In this document: piece after piece, positions 36,061-45,906 of the stretch | How positions within the stretch are numbered: position 1 is the first letter of the stretch | Layout: each line of letters opens with the position of its first letter | Origin: Sacculina carcini | Lineage: Eukaryota > Arthropoda > Thecostraca > Sacculinidae | Direction: 5' to 3' | DNA: 64,000 nt | Assembly: GCA_916048095.2 (NCBI GenBank) | Contig: OU696575.1 | Location: 6,462,001 to 6,526,000, forward strand | Position numbers and translations under genes: made by a program | The notes under the pieces: model-generated | Database searches by the model: none | What the model was told of the DNA's origin: nothing | The model's input: the letters and a program-made list of their open reading frames with translations, nothing else

Positions 36061-36523
36061 TGTGGCAGCAGTGAATATTGTATGTTTTGTTGTTGATACA
36101 GTGTGAGTAAGTATTTGATAATTAGCTGTTTCATTGGTTGTGTGATTTATGTGAGGAGTGAATGTTCGTGTGTTTGTGCTGGCGTGCGTGTTTTGTGCGT
36201 TCGTGCGCGTGCTTAGTGACGTCACAGGCGTGCTTGGTTGCTATTGGCTGGTGTTGCGCATGCACCGTGTGTGCGGGCAAGTAAAGGTCAGCGACCTGGG
36301 GAATCGGCGTCGGGAGGTGACAGGGAGTGGGTGTGCAGGATGTGACGTGTACGGGACAGGGATTTACGGGATATAGCGAGCGTATGCTAGTGGTAGTACA
36401 GTGACTGTTGTGAATTGTGTTGCTGCAAGTTAATTTCCTCCTTCATCTTCATTATTCTGCGATATATACATTTCAGTGTTTATCAGTGTTGGAAGAGCAG
36501 ATCATGGAAGAATCAAAAGCACA
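36061..36523 (+). repeat. 3' LTR of element C
   Basis: 463 bp, partner of 33747-34209. Homology ends at caaaagcaca, confirming the LTR border. Confidence 0.93.
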
Positions 36524-36742
36524 TTTATATAGGGTAGATACTAGAAGGATCAACACTGGCTTACAATTGAATCCTGAAAAACCTCATATGAGAGCTGCCA
36601 AGTGTGTGTGTGTAACTGGCCAGTCGCATTATTTTAACAGATGCAGTGCGTCAGTCTCGCTGGAGTTCTCCAGTTAGGAAGGTGTGTGTCGCTCTCTCCC
36701 ATGCGCCTTGACCCACCCCAACCATGACCCTTCACGTTGAAG

Positions 36743-37286
36743 CATGTGGCCCCTGCCCTTGAAGAACACATCCAGGAGATGTTCATCAGGGAGATCGTCA
36801 CCTCCATCACATCCACACCTGACAGTCGCGGATCCAGAGTGGAATTTCGGTAGGCGCTGAAATAATCTTGGGGGACTGAAATTTAGGGGTGATCAGTCGT
36901 GTACATGCATCATTATGCAACGTATTTGCGACAATGTATATATCAATAAATTCTGCAGAAAAATATGTCTCTACTTCTTTCAGTGAACCTCTCGGTTATG
37001 AGGAGTTGATATAATTTTTTAGGGGACTTCAGGCCCACTGAGCCTCCCTCTGGATCCGCCAGTGACACCTGACCCTCTCCCCTCCAGCCAGAACCAGGAC
37101 ATGGTGACAAAACATCCTAAAGGAGCCAGCTACGACCCATTTGCCCTCATGGAGAGCTCTTCTGTCGTGGATGAGGATGGGCCCAACATTAAGGAGCTCA
37201 TGAAGAAGGAGGTGTACACCTGGGACAGGAGCAAGGTGGCAGAGGTGAAGCCTGAGCCATTCCCCAGCATGTACAGGGAGAATTGA
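36743..37286 (+). pseudogene. Host-like coding piece of unknown identity, split by a MITE
   Basis: Before the MITE an open stretch reads HVAPALEEHIQEMFIREIVT and SITSTP (36743-36822, after a possible acceptor ending ttgaag). After it the frame reads PLPSSQNQDMVTKHPKGASY, then SSSVVDEDGPNIKELMKKEV, WDRSKVAEVKPEPFPSMY and REN before a stop at 37286. With the MITE and one copy of its target duplication set aside, the reading frame is continuous, so this was one coding segment. It has no reverse transcriptase, integrase or transposase features and a non-TE composition. It lies antisense inside the receptor intron: either the last exon of a nested gene or a captured gene fragment. As it stands the frame meets a stop about ten codons into the MITE. 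I do not recognise the protein. Confidence 0.6.
36823..37064 (+). mobile_element. hAT-type MITE, complete, inside a coding segment
   Basis: 242 bp with termini cagtcgcggatccagag and, reverse-complemented, cactggcggatccagag. It is flanked by an exact 8-bp target duplication, acacctga (36815-36822 and 37065-37072). The same family is at 6864-7030. It has no transposase, so it was moved by a hAT enzyme acting from elsewhere. Confidence 0.9.
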
Positions 37287-37440
37287 TCTCGCTGTTCATC
37301 ACACGCTGTTCGCTGTTCATTGCACTTTTTACACAATCAGATTTATTTTAGCTTAAATTTAGACTTGTGTCGATGTATTTCTGTATTCTGCGGCTTTTCA
37401 TTTATTTTGTGGTGATCGAAAATCACCGTGAACCTGATTT

Positions 37441-37489
37441 GAAAATTTGTGATTTGTGAATTAAGATTTGTGAATTGTGAATTAATATT
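37441..37489. repeat. 21-bp minisatellite, left part
   Basis: Units like ttgtgaattgtgaattaatat. The same array continues at 42182 on the other side of element D. Confidence 0.85.
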
Positions 37490-37761
37490 TGTTTGGATGT
37501 TACAAAGGAACGACGCACGGAAGACGATCACAAAGTACACGTTGTGTTCAATCACAAGACCAGACACAGACTCACTTAACGAATTTGAGCAAATCACTCA
37601 TACACATATTTCACATCCACGCAGTCTATACACCACACGTACACGTACAGGTCAGCACACGCGCATACATCAACACACAGTCAACATACGCATGACCTTC
37701 ACAGGTCAACGCTCAGTCTGCGCAGGGGTGTACGCAGCATGTTGCGAGCTAACTCCCAACA
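37490..37761 (-). repeat. 3' LTR of element D
   Basis: 272 bp, TG...CA on the plus strand, partner of 41910-42181. Confidence 0.93.
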
Positions 37762-40700
37762 CCTCCCCATACAAAGAAAAAATTTCTTCTATCAACCGCG
37801 CAGGCCGACGACGAATTCTTCCCGACCTTCTGAGTGGAGGCTCAGCCACTGGACGGTGATCACGCGGTTCTTGTCAATTCAAGGCAGTTTCCACTTTTTC
37901 TTCCTTCTCATTGTCGTGCTGAAAGGGAGATGCGTGAGCGAATCTCTTTCTGAGGAAACTTCTATTTCGACATAACACTCTTCCGCTATTCAGTCGGATG
38001 AGGTATCTGCTGTGTGAGGCTATGCCAGATATGACACCATAGTTTGACCACAGCTTCGTGATAGGATCTCTAACAACAACACGATTTCCTATTCTTAGAG
38101 GGCTCAAGTCTTTGGCGTCCTGATCATATCTCTTCTGTGACTTTTGTTGCAGTTTGTCATTCCGGTTGCGGTCGATATCCAGGTTGATCGTCTGCCACTT
38201 CTTGTCGAACGCATAACGTTGCGTTGGAATGGTGTCCTGGATCGGTCGTCCATATATTATTTCAGCTGGTCACAATCCGTTTGGTCCATGAGTATTTCTT
38301 TACTGGAGCAAGGCTCTGGAGAATGACTCACTGTTGGGTGCCTTTGCTTGTGGATCCCAGCAGTTGGCAATCATCTTCTTTACACTTTTGACTGCTGACT
38401 CGGCTTTTCCGTTTGATTGTTGGTAGCCTGGCGAAGACGTTCTCTGTTCTACCCCCCATCGCAAAGAAAAAACTGGCGAAATTTATGAGATGTGAACTGA
38501 GGTCCATCATCACTATATCAAATATCAGGCACTCCATTGATGCAGAAAATATCCTGGCATCTGCGTATAACATTTTTAGCAGTAGTATCAGCGCCCAAAT
38601 TGGCTACGGTTGTCCATGACGAGTAGTGATCAACTAATACTAAGAAGTTTTTCCCTCCATACTGTGCTAGATCCGCTGATATGATTTCAAATGGGCGAGT
38701 GGCTTTCTGATGCGCAATGTACGTTTCTTTTTGTTGTGCTGGCAACATTTCCTGACATTTCCGGCATTCCTTCGTGCTGTTTTCGATCTCATGGTCCATA
38801 CCTGGCCAATAGAAGATGCAACGAGCGCGCGCTTTCACTCTTTCCCGACCTTGATGGCCTTCGTGTAGAAGCTTCAGCATTTCCCGTCTCATTGACCGTG
38901 GAACGACGAGGCGACAGCCACATACAATTATGCCATCATCGACAGAAAGTTCGGCATGTTTTGGCCAGTACGGTTTGATCACATCAGGTATTCATCATTC
39001 GGATTCTCTGTAAACGCGCTTTTTGCATAAGGAAATCCTTGAAGTATATATTTGTTCAGGACTCTTAGCTCGTGGTCTGAGTCTGATACTTCTTTCAACC
39101 GTTGTAGTCTCAAGTTGAAATGTTCCTCTTTCGCTGATTATGTACAAAGCGTGCACACTGACACTTCATTTTCGGCTTTTGCCAGTTCGTCTTCTTATTT
39201 TGGCGAATCTATTGGCGATCTCAATAATGCATCTGCTGTGACGTTTTCGGATCATTTACACCAGACGATTTTGAAACTGTATTCCATTGTCTTCATTCGG
39301 ATTATCTGTAAACGGGGATTTTCAATCTCGTCCAGACGTTTGCTGGTGAAAATCGGAACGAGAGGTTTGTGATCAACAATAATTGTAAGCGTATCACGAC
39401 CAAGTAAAAATGTACGGCATTTTCGCAAACCCCATGCTATCGCCAGAGCCTCGAGATCAATGACTGCATATCTTGATTCGGTGTCAGTGAGGAATCTTGA
39501 CCCCAATCGAACGGGTTTCCATGTCCCATCTGTTTGTTGTTGCGTGAGCACGAAAGCAGTTCCGTTCAATCGACTTGCGTCTGTTGTCAGGCTAGTTGGC
39601 TTCTTAGGGTCGTAATATGACAGGGTTGTTTCTGATGAAAGAAATTTCCTCGCTTTCCGAAACGCTTGATCGTGTTCTGTCGACCAGATAAATTCATTTT
39701 TGACACTCAATAGTGACCGCATTGGCTGCAACATTTGTGCAACAACATTTGAAAATGATGATATCTGATTGGCCATGCCGAAAAACGATCGCAATTCAGA
39801 TATGTTGTGTGGTGTTGGAAATTCTGCAATTGCGCGACATATACCAGAGTCCAGATGGTACCCGGTCCTGGTTATCACGTGTCCAGCAAATTTAATTGAC
39901 TGCCGACCAAAGACAAACTTGTCCTTGTTAAGAGAAACACCATTATTTTGACAGCATTGCAGGAATTCTTCGACATGTCTATAGTGTTTGTTGAGATCAT
40001 CGTCGTACACTAGAACATCATCAACCACTCGACAGAAATTGTTCATTTTCGAAAAACATTCGTACATGCGTCGGTTGTAGTGATCGGATATTGACGATAT
40101 TCCGTACGGTGCTCTCAAAAACTTGTATCTGCTAAAAGGCGTGATAAACGTGGTAAATTTTTTTACTTGTATCCTCCAATTCACATTGAGGATACCCTTT
40201 TAATTCGTCAAAAGTCGTAAAAAATCCCGTCTGATTTTGCAGAATGTTTCAGATCACTTCTGCTGGTGTTTCAGAAGAGAATGGTTCTCTCAATACATAT
40301 TTGTTGAGGAAAGATAAATCGACGCACAGACGGATTTTATATGAGTTTTTCTTTGGAGTTACCACAATAGGAGCGCACCACTCTGATGGTTCTGTCGTAC
40401 ATGCGATGATACCTTTTTCAACCAGGGTGTCAAATTCCGCTTTGAGTTTTTCTCGCAAGTTGAACGGTACTTTTCTTGGAGCTGTAACGCAAAATGGTTT
40501 TGCATCATCTTTCAATGTGATGCGAAATTTTTTTCCAGGCATTGGCTTTAGGTGACCGTCAAAAACTGTATGATATTTTGTCACCAGCTTCTCTTGTAAT
40601 TCTCTTGTGCTGTCCAGCTCATTTTGATTTCCTGATGGGCGGAGGGGATTTGCTTCTCCATTCGCTTGAGAATTGTCATCTCGTGATTTGATGCGGTTCA

Positions 40701-41909
40701 CCGAATTTCGCAGTTCTGGATAATTCTCCGGCAAAATTTTTAGGTCGCGAGATATCATCCAAGACAGCAATAATCATTTTACACCAGATAGTGCACGGAA
40801 TATTTCTTCTACTGTTGTAGTGTCATACGTTACGTTCATCACAAACGTTCCGAGAGAAAGGATTTCTGTTTGGTCTGCCATTTTTGGATTTGACATAGCT
40901 GGGGACAGTTCGTGTCTACACATTTTGATGCGTCTCAGAACGTCTAATCCCACGACTGATATATCGGCTCCTGAGTCCGGCAGAGCTTGAACCGTACACT
41001 TCGACTGTGGTTTCTTCTTCGGTACAAGCTGCACATTGATTCTCGGAGCTGATATGCCGTTTGTACTAGCTATAACAGTCATTACCCGTTTTTCTCGATT
41101 TTTCTGTCGAGGAAATGTTTCTGGTGTTCTGCACATTTTTGCAAAATGTCCAACTTTGTGGCACCTGGCACATGTTTTGTTTACTGCGGGATAATCGTGT
41201 TTTTTGTGCCATGCGCCTCCGCAATAGGAACACGATTTTAGTATCTGTTGATTATCAGTGGCGTTTTGATCACGCTCACTGTGCTTTCCGATTTTGTTCA
41301 GCTGTTGTTCGAATAGAACTGATGAATCATGATGTGCCGCTTCTTCTGAACGACATATTCTGATGGCGTCATGAAGTGATAGATTCTGAGCTGCACACAT
41401 CTTCTGAATTGTCTGTGAGTCAGCTAACCCCATCACTACTCGATCACGTATCATCGATTCGCGACATGCTACGCAGAGGTTGCATTCATTCGACAAGTCC
41501 TTAAGACTCGTCAGGAAGTCGTCAAAACATTATCCAGGTTATTGTGCACTCATGTTGAATTTTCAACGTGCCAGTACCTCGCTGTGCTGTCCTTGTACAT
41601 ATTTTCCCAGCATGTCTATGATATGTGTGACGTAGTTGATGTGTGATTCTGGAATATCAAAGTTTTCTACGACTTTTATAGTATCGTCGGAGAGACATGA
41701 TCGCATCGCGGCCATTTGGTATGCTGGCTCCGCTGATGATAATTCACTCAGCAGGTAAGAGTCATTCCAGCGACGTTTCCAAGCCCTGAATGAAAGCTCT
41801 CGGTCTGCTGAGATATATAGCTTAGTTGGCTGTGAATTTTTTCCATTCCATGAAATCTTGCCGTTAGCCGCTGATACATGCTCGCTCTGAACCAATTTCG
41901 GCTGCGCCA

Positions 41910-42181
41910 TGTTTGGATGTCACGAAGAAACGACGCACGGAATACGATCACAAAGTACACGTTGTAATCAATCACAAGACCAGACACAGACTCACTTAAC
42001 GAACTTGAACAAATCACTCATACACATATTTCACATCCACGCAGTCTATACATCATACGCACACGCACAGGTCAGCACACGCGCATACATCACCACACAA
42101 TCAACATACGCATGACCTTCACAGGTCAACGCTCAGTCTGCGCAGGGGTGTACGCAGCATGTTGCGAGCTAGCTCCCAACA
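41910..42181 (-). repeat. 5' LTR of element D
   Basis: 272 bp. The gag start codon overlaps the junction with the internal region. Confidence 0.93.
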
Positions 42182-42270
42182 ATATTTGTGAATTATGAAT
42201 TAATATTTGTGAATTGTGAATTAATATTTGTGAATTGTGAATTAATATTTGTGAATTATGAATGTATGCC
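42182..42270. repeat. 21-bp minisatellite, right part
   Basis: About four units of aatatttgtgaattgtgaatt with small changes, continuing the array at 37441-37489 that element D split. Confidence 0.88.
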
Positions 42271-42325
42271 TTGTTGTATATATGTTGCGTAGCATTCACA
42301 CGAAGCGTGTACGGTTTGAGTTGAG

Positions 42326-42345
42326 TCAGCTGATCGATCAGCTGA
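42326..42345. repeat. Perfect 20-bp palindrome
   Basis: tcagctgatcgatcagctga is its own reverse complement. It holds two CAGCTG E-box cores, which may be chance. Confidence 0.7.
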
Positions 42346-42508
42346 TCGAAATTATTCCGCTGTGAGCCCAAGTTTTTCATGATGCGTTTTCTATTGTGTG
42401 TACATTGTGTGATTTGTATGTAGAATTTCATCCATGCCAATACTTTGTTGTATAAAGTGGCAATACACTTCTGATTTCAAATTTCTGAAAACACACATAT
42501 ATTACAAG

Positions 42509-43106
42509 TTATTGACGAGTGTGAAACTCAGTGAAACAATTGGTATGCATCTTATATTTTTTGCACAAATGCACAGCTTGGCTCCTGCAATGACCGCACC
42601 CGCGGCAAGAAGCAGGGCTTGTCTTGACAATGACATGACTTACATTATGGTAACGCAAGTCTACAGATGAGCTGTCACTATTCATTGTGATACTTGCTCT
42701 CAGATGATTCTTCTCTCGTCTTCCATAGGTTTTTAGCCAGTCCTGTGGGACGGATCTCGTGAATGGGAGCAAATCCTCGGTTATAGATGCCTTTTCTCGC
42801 AAACAACCACGCATTATTCATACAGATATATAAAAGGTAACATAAAATCAGAATATACCATTTGTTGCCCCTGATTGAGGCTCTGTATTTGGCGACATTC
42901 TGATCCGGACCATCAACTCCTCCCATGTACGAATTATTTTTCTTTATCATATTGGGCATATTCACGAGTATTCTCTTATTTGCTTTCGCACAATATTTCT
43001 CAGTTTTTGCGAAAGGAAAAACACCGTTCTCACTGGATACCATAGTCACTACTCCGTTGTCATTCCAGCGTGTCACAACGATATTGACTTCCTCATCTGA
43101 AAACAA
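42509..43106 (-). pseudogene. piggyBac transposase, C-terminal remnant
   Basis: On the minus strand 43106-42680 reads VNIVVTRWNDNGVVTMVSS, then MGGVDGPDQNVAKYRASIRG and KWYILILCYLLYICMNNAW. The D in GGVD-xDQ and the R-x-KW segment are typical of the end of the DDE_Tnp_1_7 domain. A second frame at 42814-42509 carries the cysteine-rich C-terminal finger (CRGCGHCRSQAVHLCKKY then MHTNCF--FH). The two overlap in different frames, so at least one frameshift is present. The N-terminal two thirds are gone. A possible TTAA next to ctgactgggtc near 43375-43390 might mark one end, but I could not pair it. Confidence 0.8.
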
Positions 43107-44663
43107 TTATATACACTCCATTGATTTTATTTCGCGAATGCCTTGGCGCCTGTTAGCGGGCACTTATCAGGTCGATTCACGAGTAGAGTACCAGAAATAC
43201 AGAAAATACAGTGGCACCATGCGACCAATTTATATTCAAAATATGAATGTAAAAATTTGTAAATTTTCATTAATTATAAATTACAAAACAATTCAAGCAA
43301 AACAGCTCATGCATACCTTTCACAATAGAATCATGCAATTCACGAACGACGGAAATTGAACCAGATGTGATAGATCATTAACTGACTGGGTCAAAAAACC
43401 GCTCGTTGCGTTTTCGCAACAATGAAAACGTTATATTTTCACACTGATATTGACAATATTTCTGGTTGCAAATTGCCCATGAAATCTATTCAGTCTTGTT
43501 GGCAATTCAATATGCTATGATAAACACCTAAATATAAATTCATTGACTTATTTATTTTTGATATATTGTAACCACACACATCAATTCTTTTTTGTTGTCA
43601 AATGTATGTCAATGTATGTATGTCATGTAATGTATGTCAATGTATGTATGTCAAATGTGTACACTGTTTTATTGTGTTTGCATTTGCCAATTATATGAAT
43701 GCCACTATATCACTGTCACTGTATTAACGTGAGTATCATTACGTATTAATTCCGTTATATAACAATTATTTAGCGGTGCACTCCAAGCTCGGACGTCTCT
43801 TAGCAAGACAGAAGGTTTTTATACCGAGCGTCGCGCTGTAGGGTAGTCGATTTCGGGTCGACAGACAGGGCACAGCCTGTCGTTCCAGTGCGCTGCAGTT
43901 GGCGTTAGTGAGTGACTGGATCTCATCCTTCGACACTCTTACACTACGCCACTGGTTCACGGCACACCTGCTGCCACAGCCATTGGGACTGATCGCTAGC
44001 GGCATCATGCCCATCAGCGACAACATTGCCTTTTTTCCTCGAGTTCATCCATAGACAAAAACTTGATCAAGTTTAACACTGTATATCACTTGTTATATTA
44101 TTTATAAGACAACAACAAATACAAGCCCTCTTCTGTCCGAGTCATGCAAACTAATGGCAGTGAGATGGTTCAGTGTCTTCAGTGGCTTCGGTGACAGCGA
44201 TGCAATTCTGTACATGCTCGAACATGCTACGGTATCTCGAGCGTTGCGCTTTCGCATCGAGCGGCGTATATGGGTAAATCTGCTATTTATATAATTGTAA
44301 ATTATTATTGATTATAAATGATATTTTGTCAATATATATTTTTCATATTTAATTTGATATTGTCATCTGGTGTGGATGCATTCATTTCTTGCACACAAAA
44401 TTTCACACCAGCGATGTATATATATTTCAACATTTAGTATTTCTGCTGCATGCTATCCCTCCATCCATATATCCATCTATAGATCCATCAATATTATATT
44501 TGAAATAATTATATTTGCTTTTTCAACTCCATGTACACTCTTTCATGTGTGAGAGTACGTATGCATGTGTGGTGGTTTACAGAAATTAACTGCAAGCCAC
44601 CCTGATACTACCATGCAATAAATACGTAGCGGCAATTATGCAAACTACATATTGGGTTCTTAC
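43107..44663. other. Receptor intron, nothing recognised
   Basis: AT-rich. Short tandem atgtatgtcaatgt units lie near 43595-43660. A more GC-rich block at 43766-44040 is open for 86 codons on the minus strand but matches nothing I know and contains a cagtggcgtag phrase, so it may be a MITE piece. Confidence 0.4.
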
Positions 44664-44743
44664 ACGGAAGAAGGTCATTGTTGAGCCTCCCTCCAGGGCT
44701 CCGTAGCTAATCTCACTCTGCTCAGTCAGGTCTTCAACGCTGG
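44664..44743 (-). CDS. Kainate-type glutamate receptor, start of S2 exon
   Basis: An 80-bp exon with acceptor tgttttcag and donor CGT followed by GTAAGA. It encodes 26 full codons: SVEDLTEQSEISYGALEGGS then TMTFFR. In AMPA/kainate receptors this segment follows TM3 (SYTANLAAFLT-ERM-xPI) and opens the S2 lobe; the GS/GST box before FFR binds the glutamate gamma-carboxylate. It ends in phase 0, which fits the start of the exon at 33459 so that FFR is followed directly by DSKI. It starts with two bases of a split codon, so the missing upstream exon ends in phase 1. The intron to the next exon is 11.2 kb and holds LTR elements C and D. Confidence 0.94.
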
Positions 44744-44834
44744 CTGAAAACAAAATCAACATCGGACAGTTTGCGCCGTTAAGAACTACGGAAACATTAT
44801 AAAAAAGGTGCATGTTCGAGGATGCGGAAGTGCC

Positions 44835-45540
44835 TGTTGTGTTCCAACGAAGATTACACGATAGCACAGCTCAGGCTTTATTCAACATTTTGCACAACTA
44901 AATGATAACAGATCTGTAAAATATAAACAAACAATTAGCAAACAATAAAAAGATCAAATAACCGAACAAGAGAACAATAATCAGAACGTACCACGCTACA
45001 ACTGGTGCACAACTGATATAGAGAAGAATAACAAACTTAGAGAAGTACTTAGAACCTTAGATTATAACGCATATCACCACAATCACCCACACAGGAAAAT
45101 AACTCTACAAAATTATAAGTACAAAAATAGAAGCTAGCACGCGAAACAACATGTGGCTCCTCTTGGCTTCAATAAATGAAGGGTACATCCGCCACCTACC
45201 AATAGACACAACACGAAATTATTCAGTAATATAATCATGCAAATAAGCCGGGGGCCTCCTGTTACGACCCGAACGCCGAGGATTAGATGACGAGGAAGAT
45301 GGGCTATTATCCTGAGTCAGGGCATTATCAGACCTTTCATTTAGATCATCCACCGAAATGTGCGCATCAGTGTGCTCAACTTTCTCACTCTCTTCAACTG
45401 AGCTAGCCTGTTCTCCCGTAGGAGCTATATGACGGAGAGGAACAGTGGAATTTCTCCCATCCGGAAAACGAATGTGTGCGTACAAAGGATTAGCTTCTAA
45501 TAGAGTCACTTCATTTACAAGAGGATCGTACTTGCGACTA
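44835..45540 (-). mobile_element. LTR retroelement F, 3'-terminal fragment
   Basis: On the minus strand a serine-rich frame ends RRSGRNRRPPAYLHDYITE (to about 45220), the sort of basic tail that ends Gypsy integrases. A purine tract (ggtaggtggcgga) and a TG...CA segment of 353 bp (45187 down to 44835) follow. That segment contains an AATAAA signal at 44877-44882 and is most simply a 3' LTR. The rest of the element and its 5' LTR are absent, so this is a truncated, broken copy. It lies in the same direction as the receptor gene, 91 bp upstream of the exon at 44743. Confidence 0.65.
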
Positions 45541-45906
45541 AAATTAATTCATTTTTCTACTTTTTCTCAGTAACTATTTGCTACACATTAAAATAAATTA
45601 TACCATCGTGCTAGAAATCTTGTTTTCTACAATACGGTATAATTTGTAATTTTCCAAAGTGTATCTGAAGGAAGTTACGGCGGTGTAAAGTCAAAAGGAC
45701 ATATTGCCAATTTGACAGCTATTATGCGCACTTGCGATTTCACAGGAATATACACCGATTAAATTTCACTGAAGCCCAATCACAATTAAGAATGTATCAT
45801 ATTAGCTCCAAGCATGGATGGTGTGGTTTCATTGGGTACAGTTTAATTAATGCTACACTATACTGAATATAAAGGCTTTATTGTCCTCAATATTTACACA
45901 TGAATT
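45541..45906. other. Intronic or intergenic DNA
   Basis: AT-rich lead-in to the motif array; no coding signal. Confidence 0.4.

Larger units (their letters stand above)
33747..36523 (+). mobile_element. LTR retroelement C, relative of A and E, broken
   Basis: LTRs of exactly 463 bp (33747-34209 and 36061-36523), about 97 percent alike, with TG/CA ends. Flanks tatat and tttat are a near match for a 5-bp target duplication. Parts: gag from about 34.19 to 34.75 kb (YDGCKDPTEWISKVKKMCRL and downstream); two CCHC knuckles (CFVCNKPGHLARAC, CFKCGVHGHIGSAC); and integrase core and tail from about 35.1 to 36.05 kb (LSIIDCGPSRFAIWKL, QRGNDIVERCHRMVK). Protease, reverse transcriptase and RNase H are not seen, so it is a shortened copy. 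A purine stretch precedes the 3' LTR. No envelope gene. It sits in a receptor intron, antisense to the gene. Confidence 0.9.
37490..42181 (-). mobile_element. LTR retroelement D, Ty3/Gypsy-like with a VDD box, broken
   Basis: LTRs of 272 bp (37490-37761 and 41910-42181), about 94-95 percent alike by eye, so older than B or H. Exact 5-bp target duplication atatt (37485-37489, 42182-42186). A tggcgcagccg sequence begins directly at the 5' LTR, compatible with an ordinary CCA-type primer site. Parts from right to left: gag from about 41.9 kb; a CCHC knuckle (CARCHKVGHFAKMC); protease (LPDSGADISVVGLDVL); reverse transcriptase with VVDDVLVYD rather than YIDD; RNase H (LTTDASRLNGTAFVL, VDHKPLVPIF); integrase (FYWPGMDHEI, C--C); and a C-terminal domain near 38 kb. 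No envelope gene. Roughly half a dozen breaks. Confidence 0.92.
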
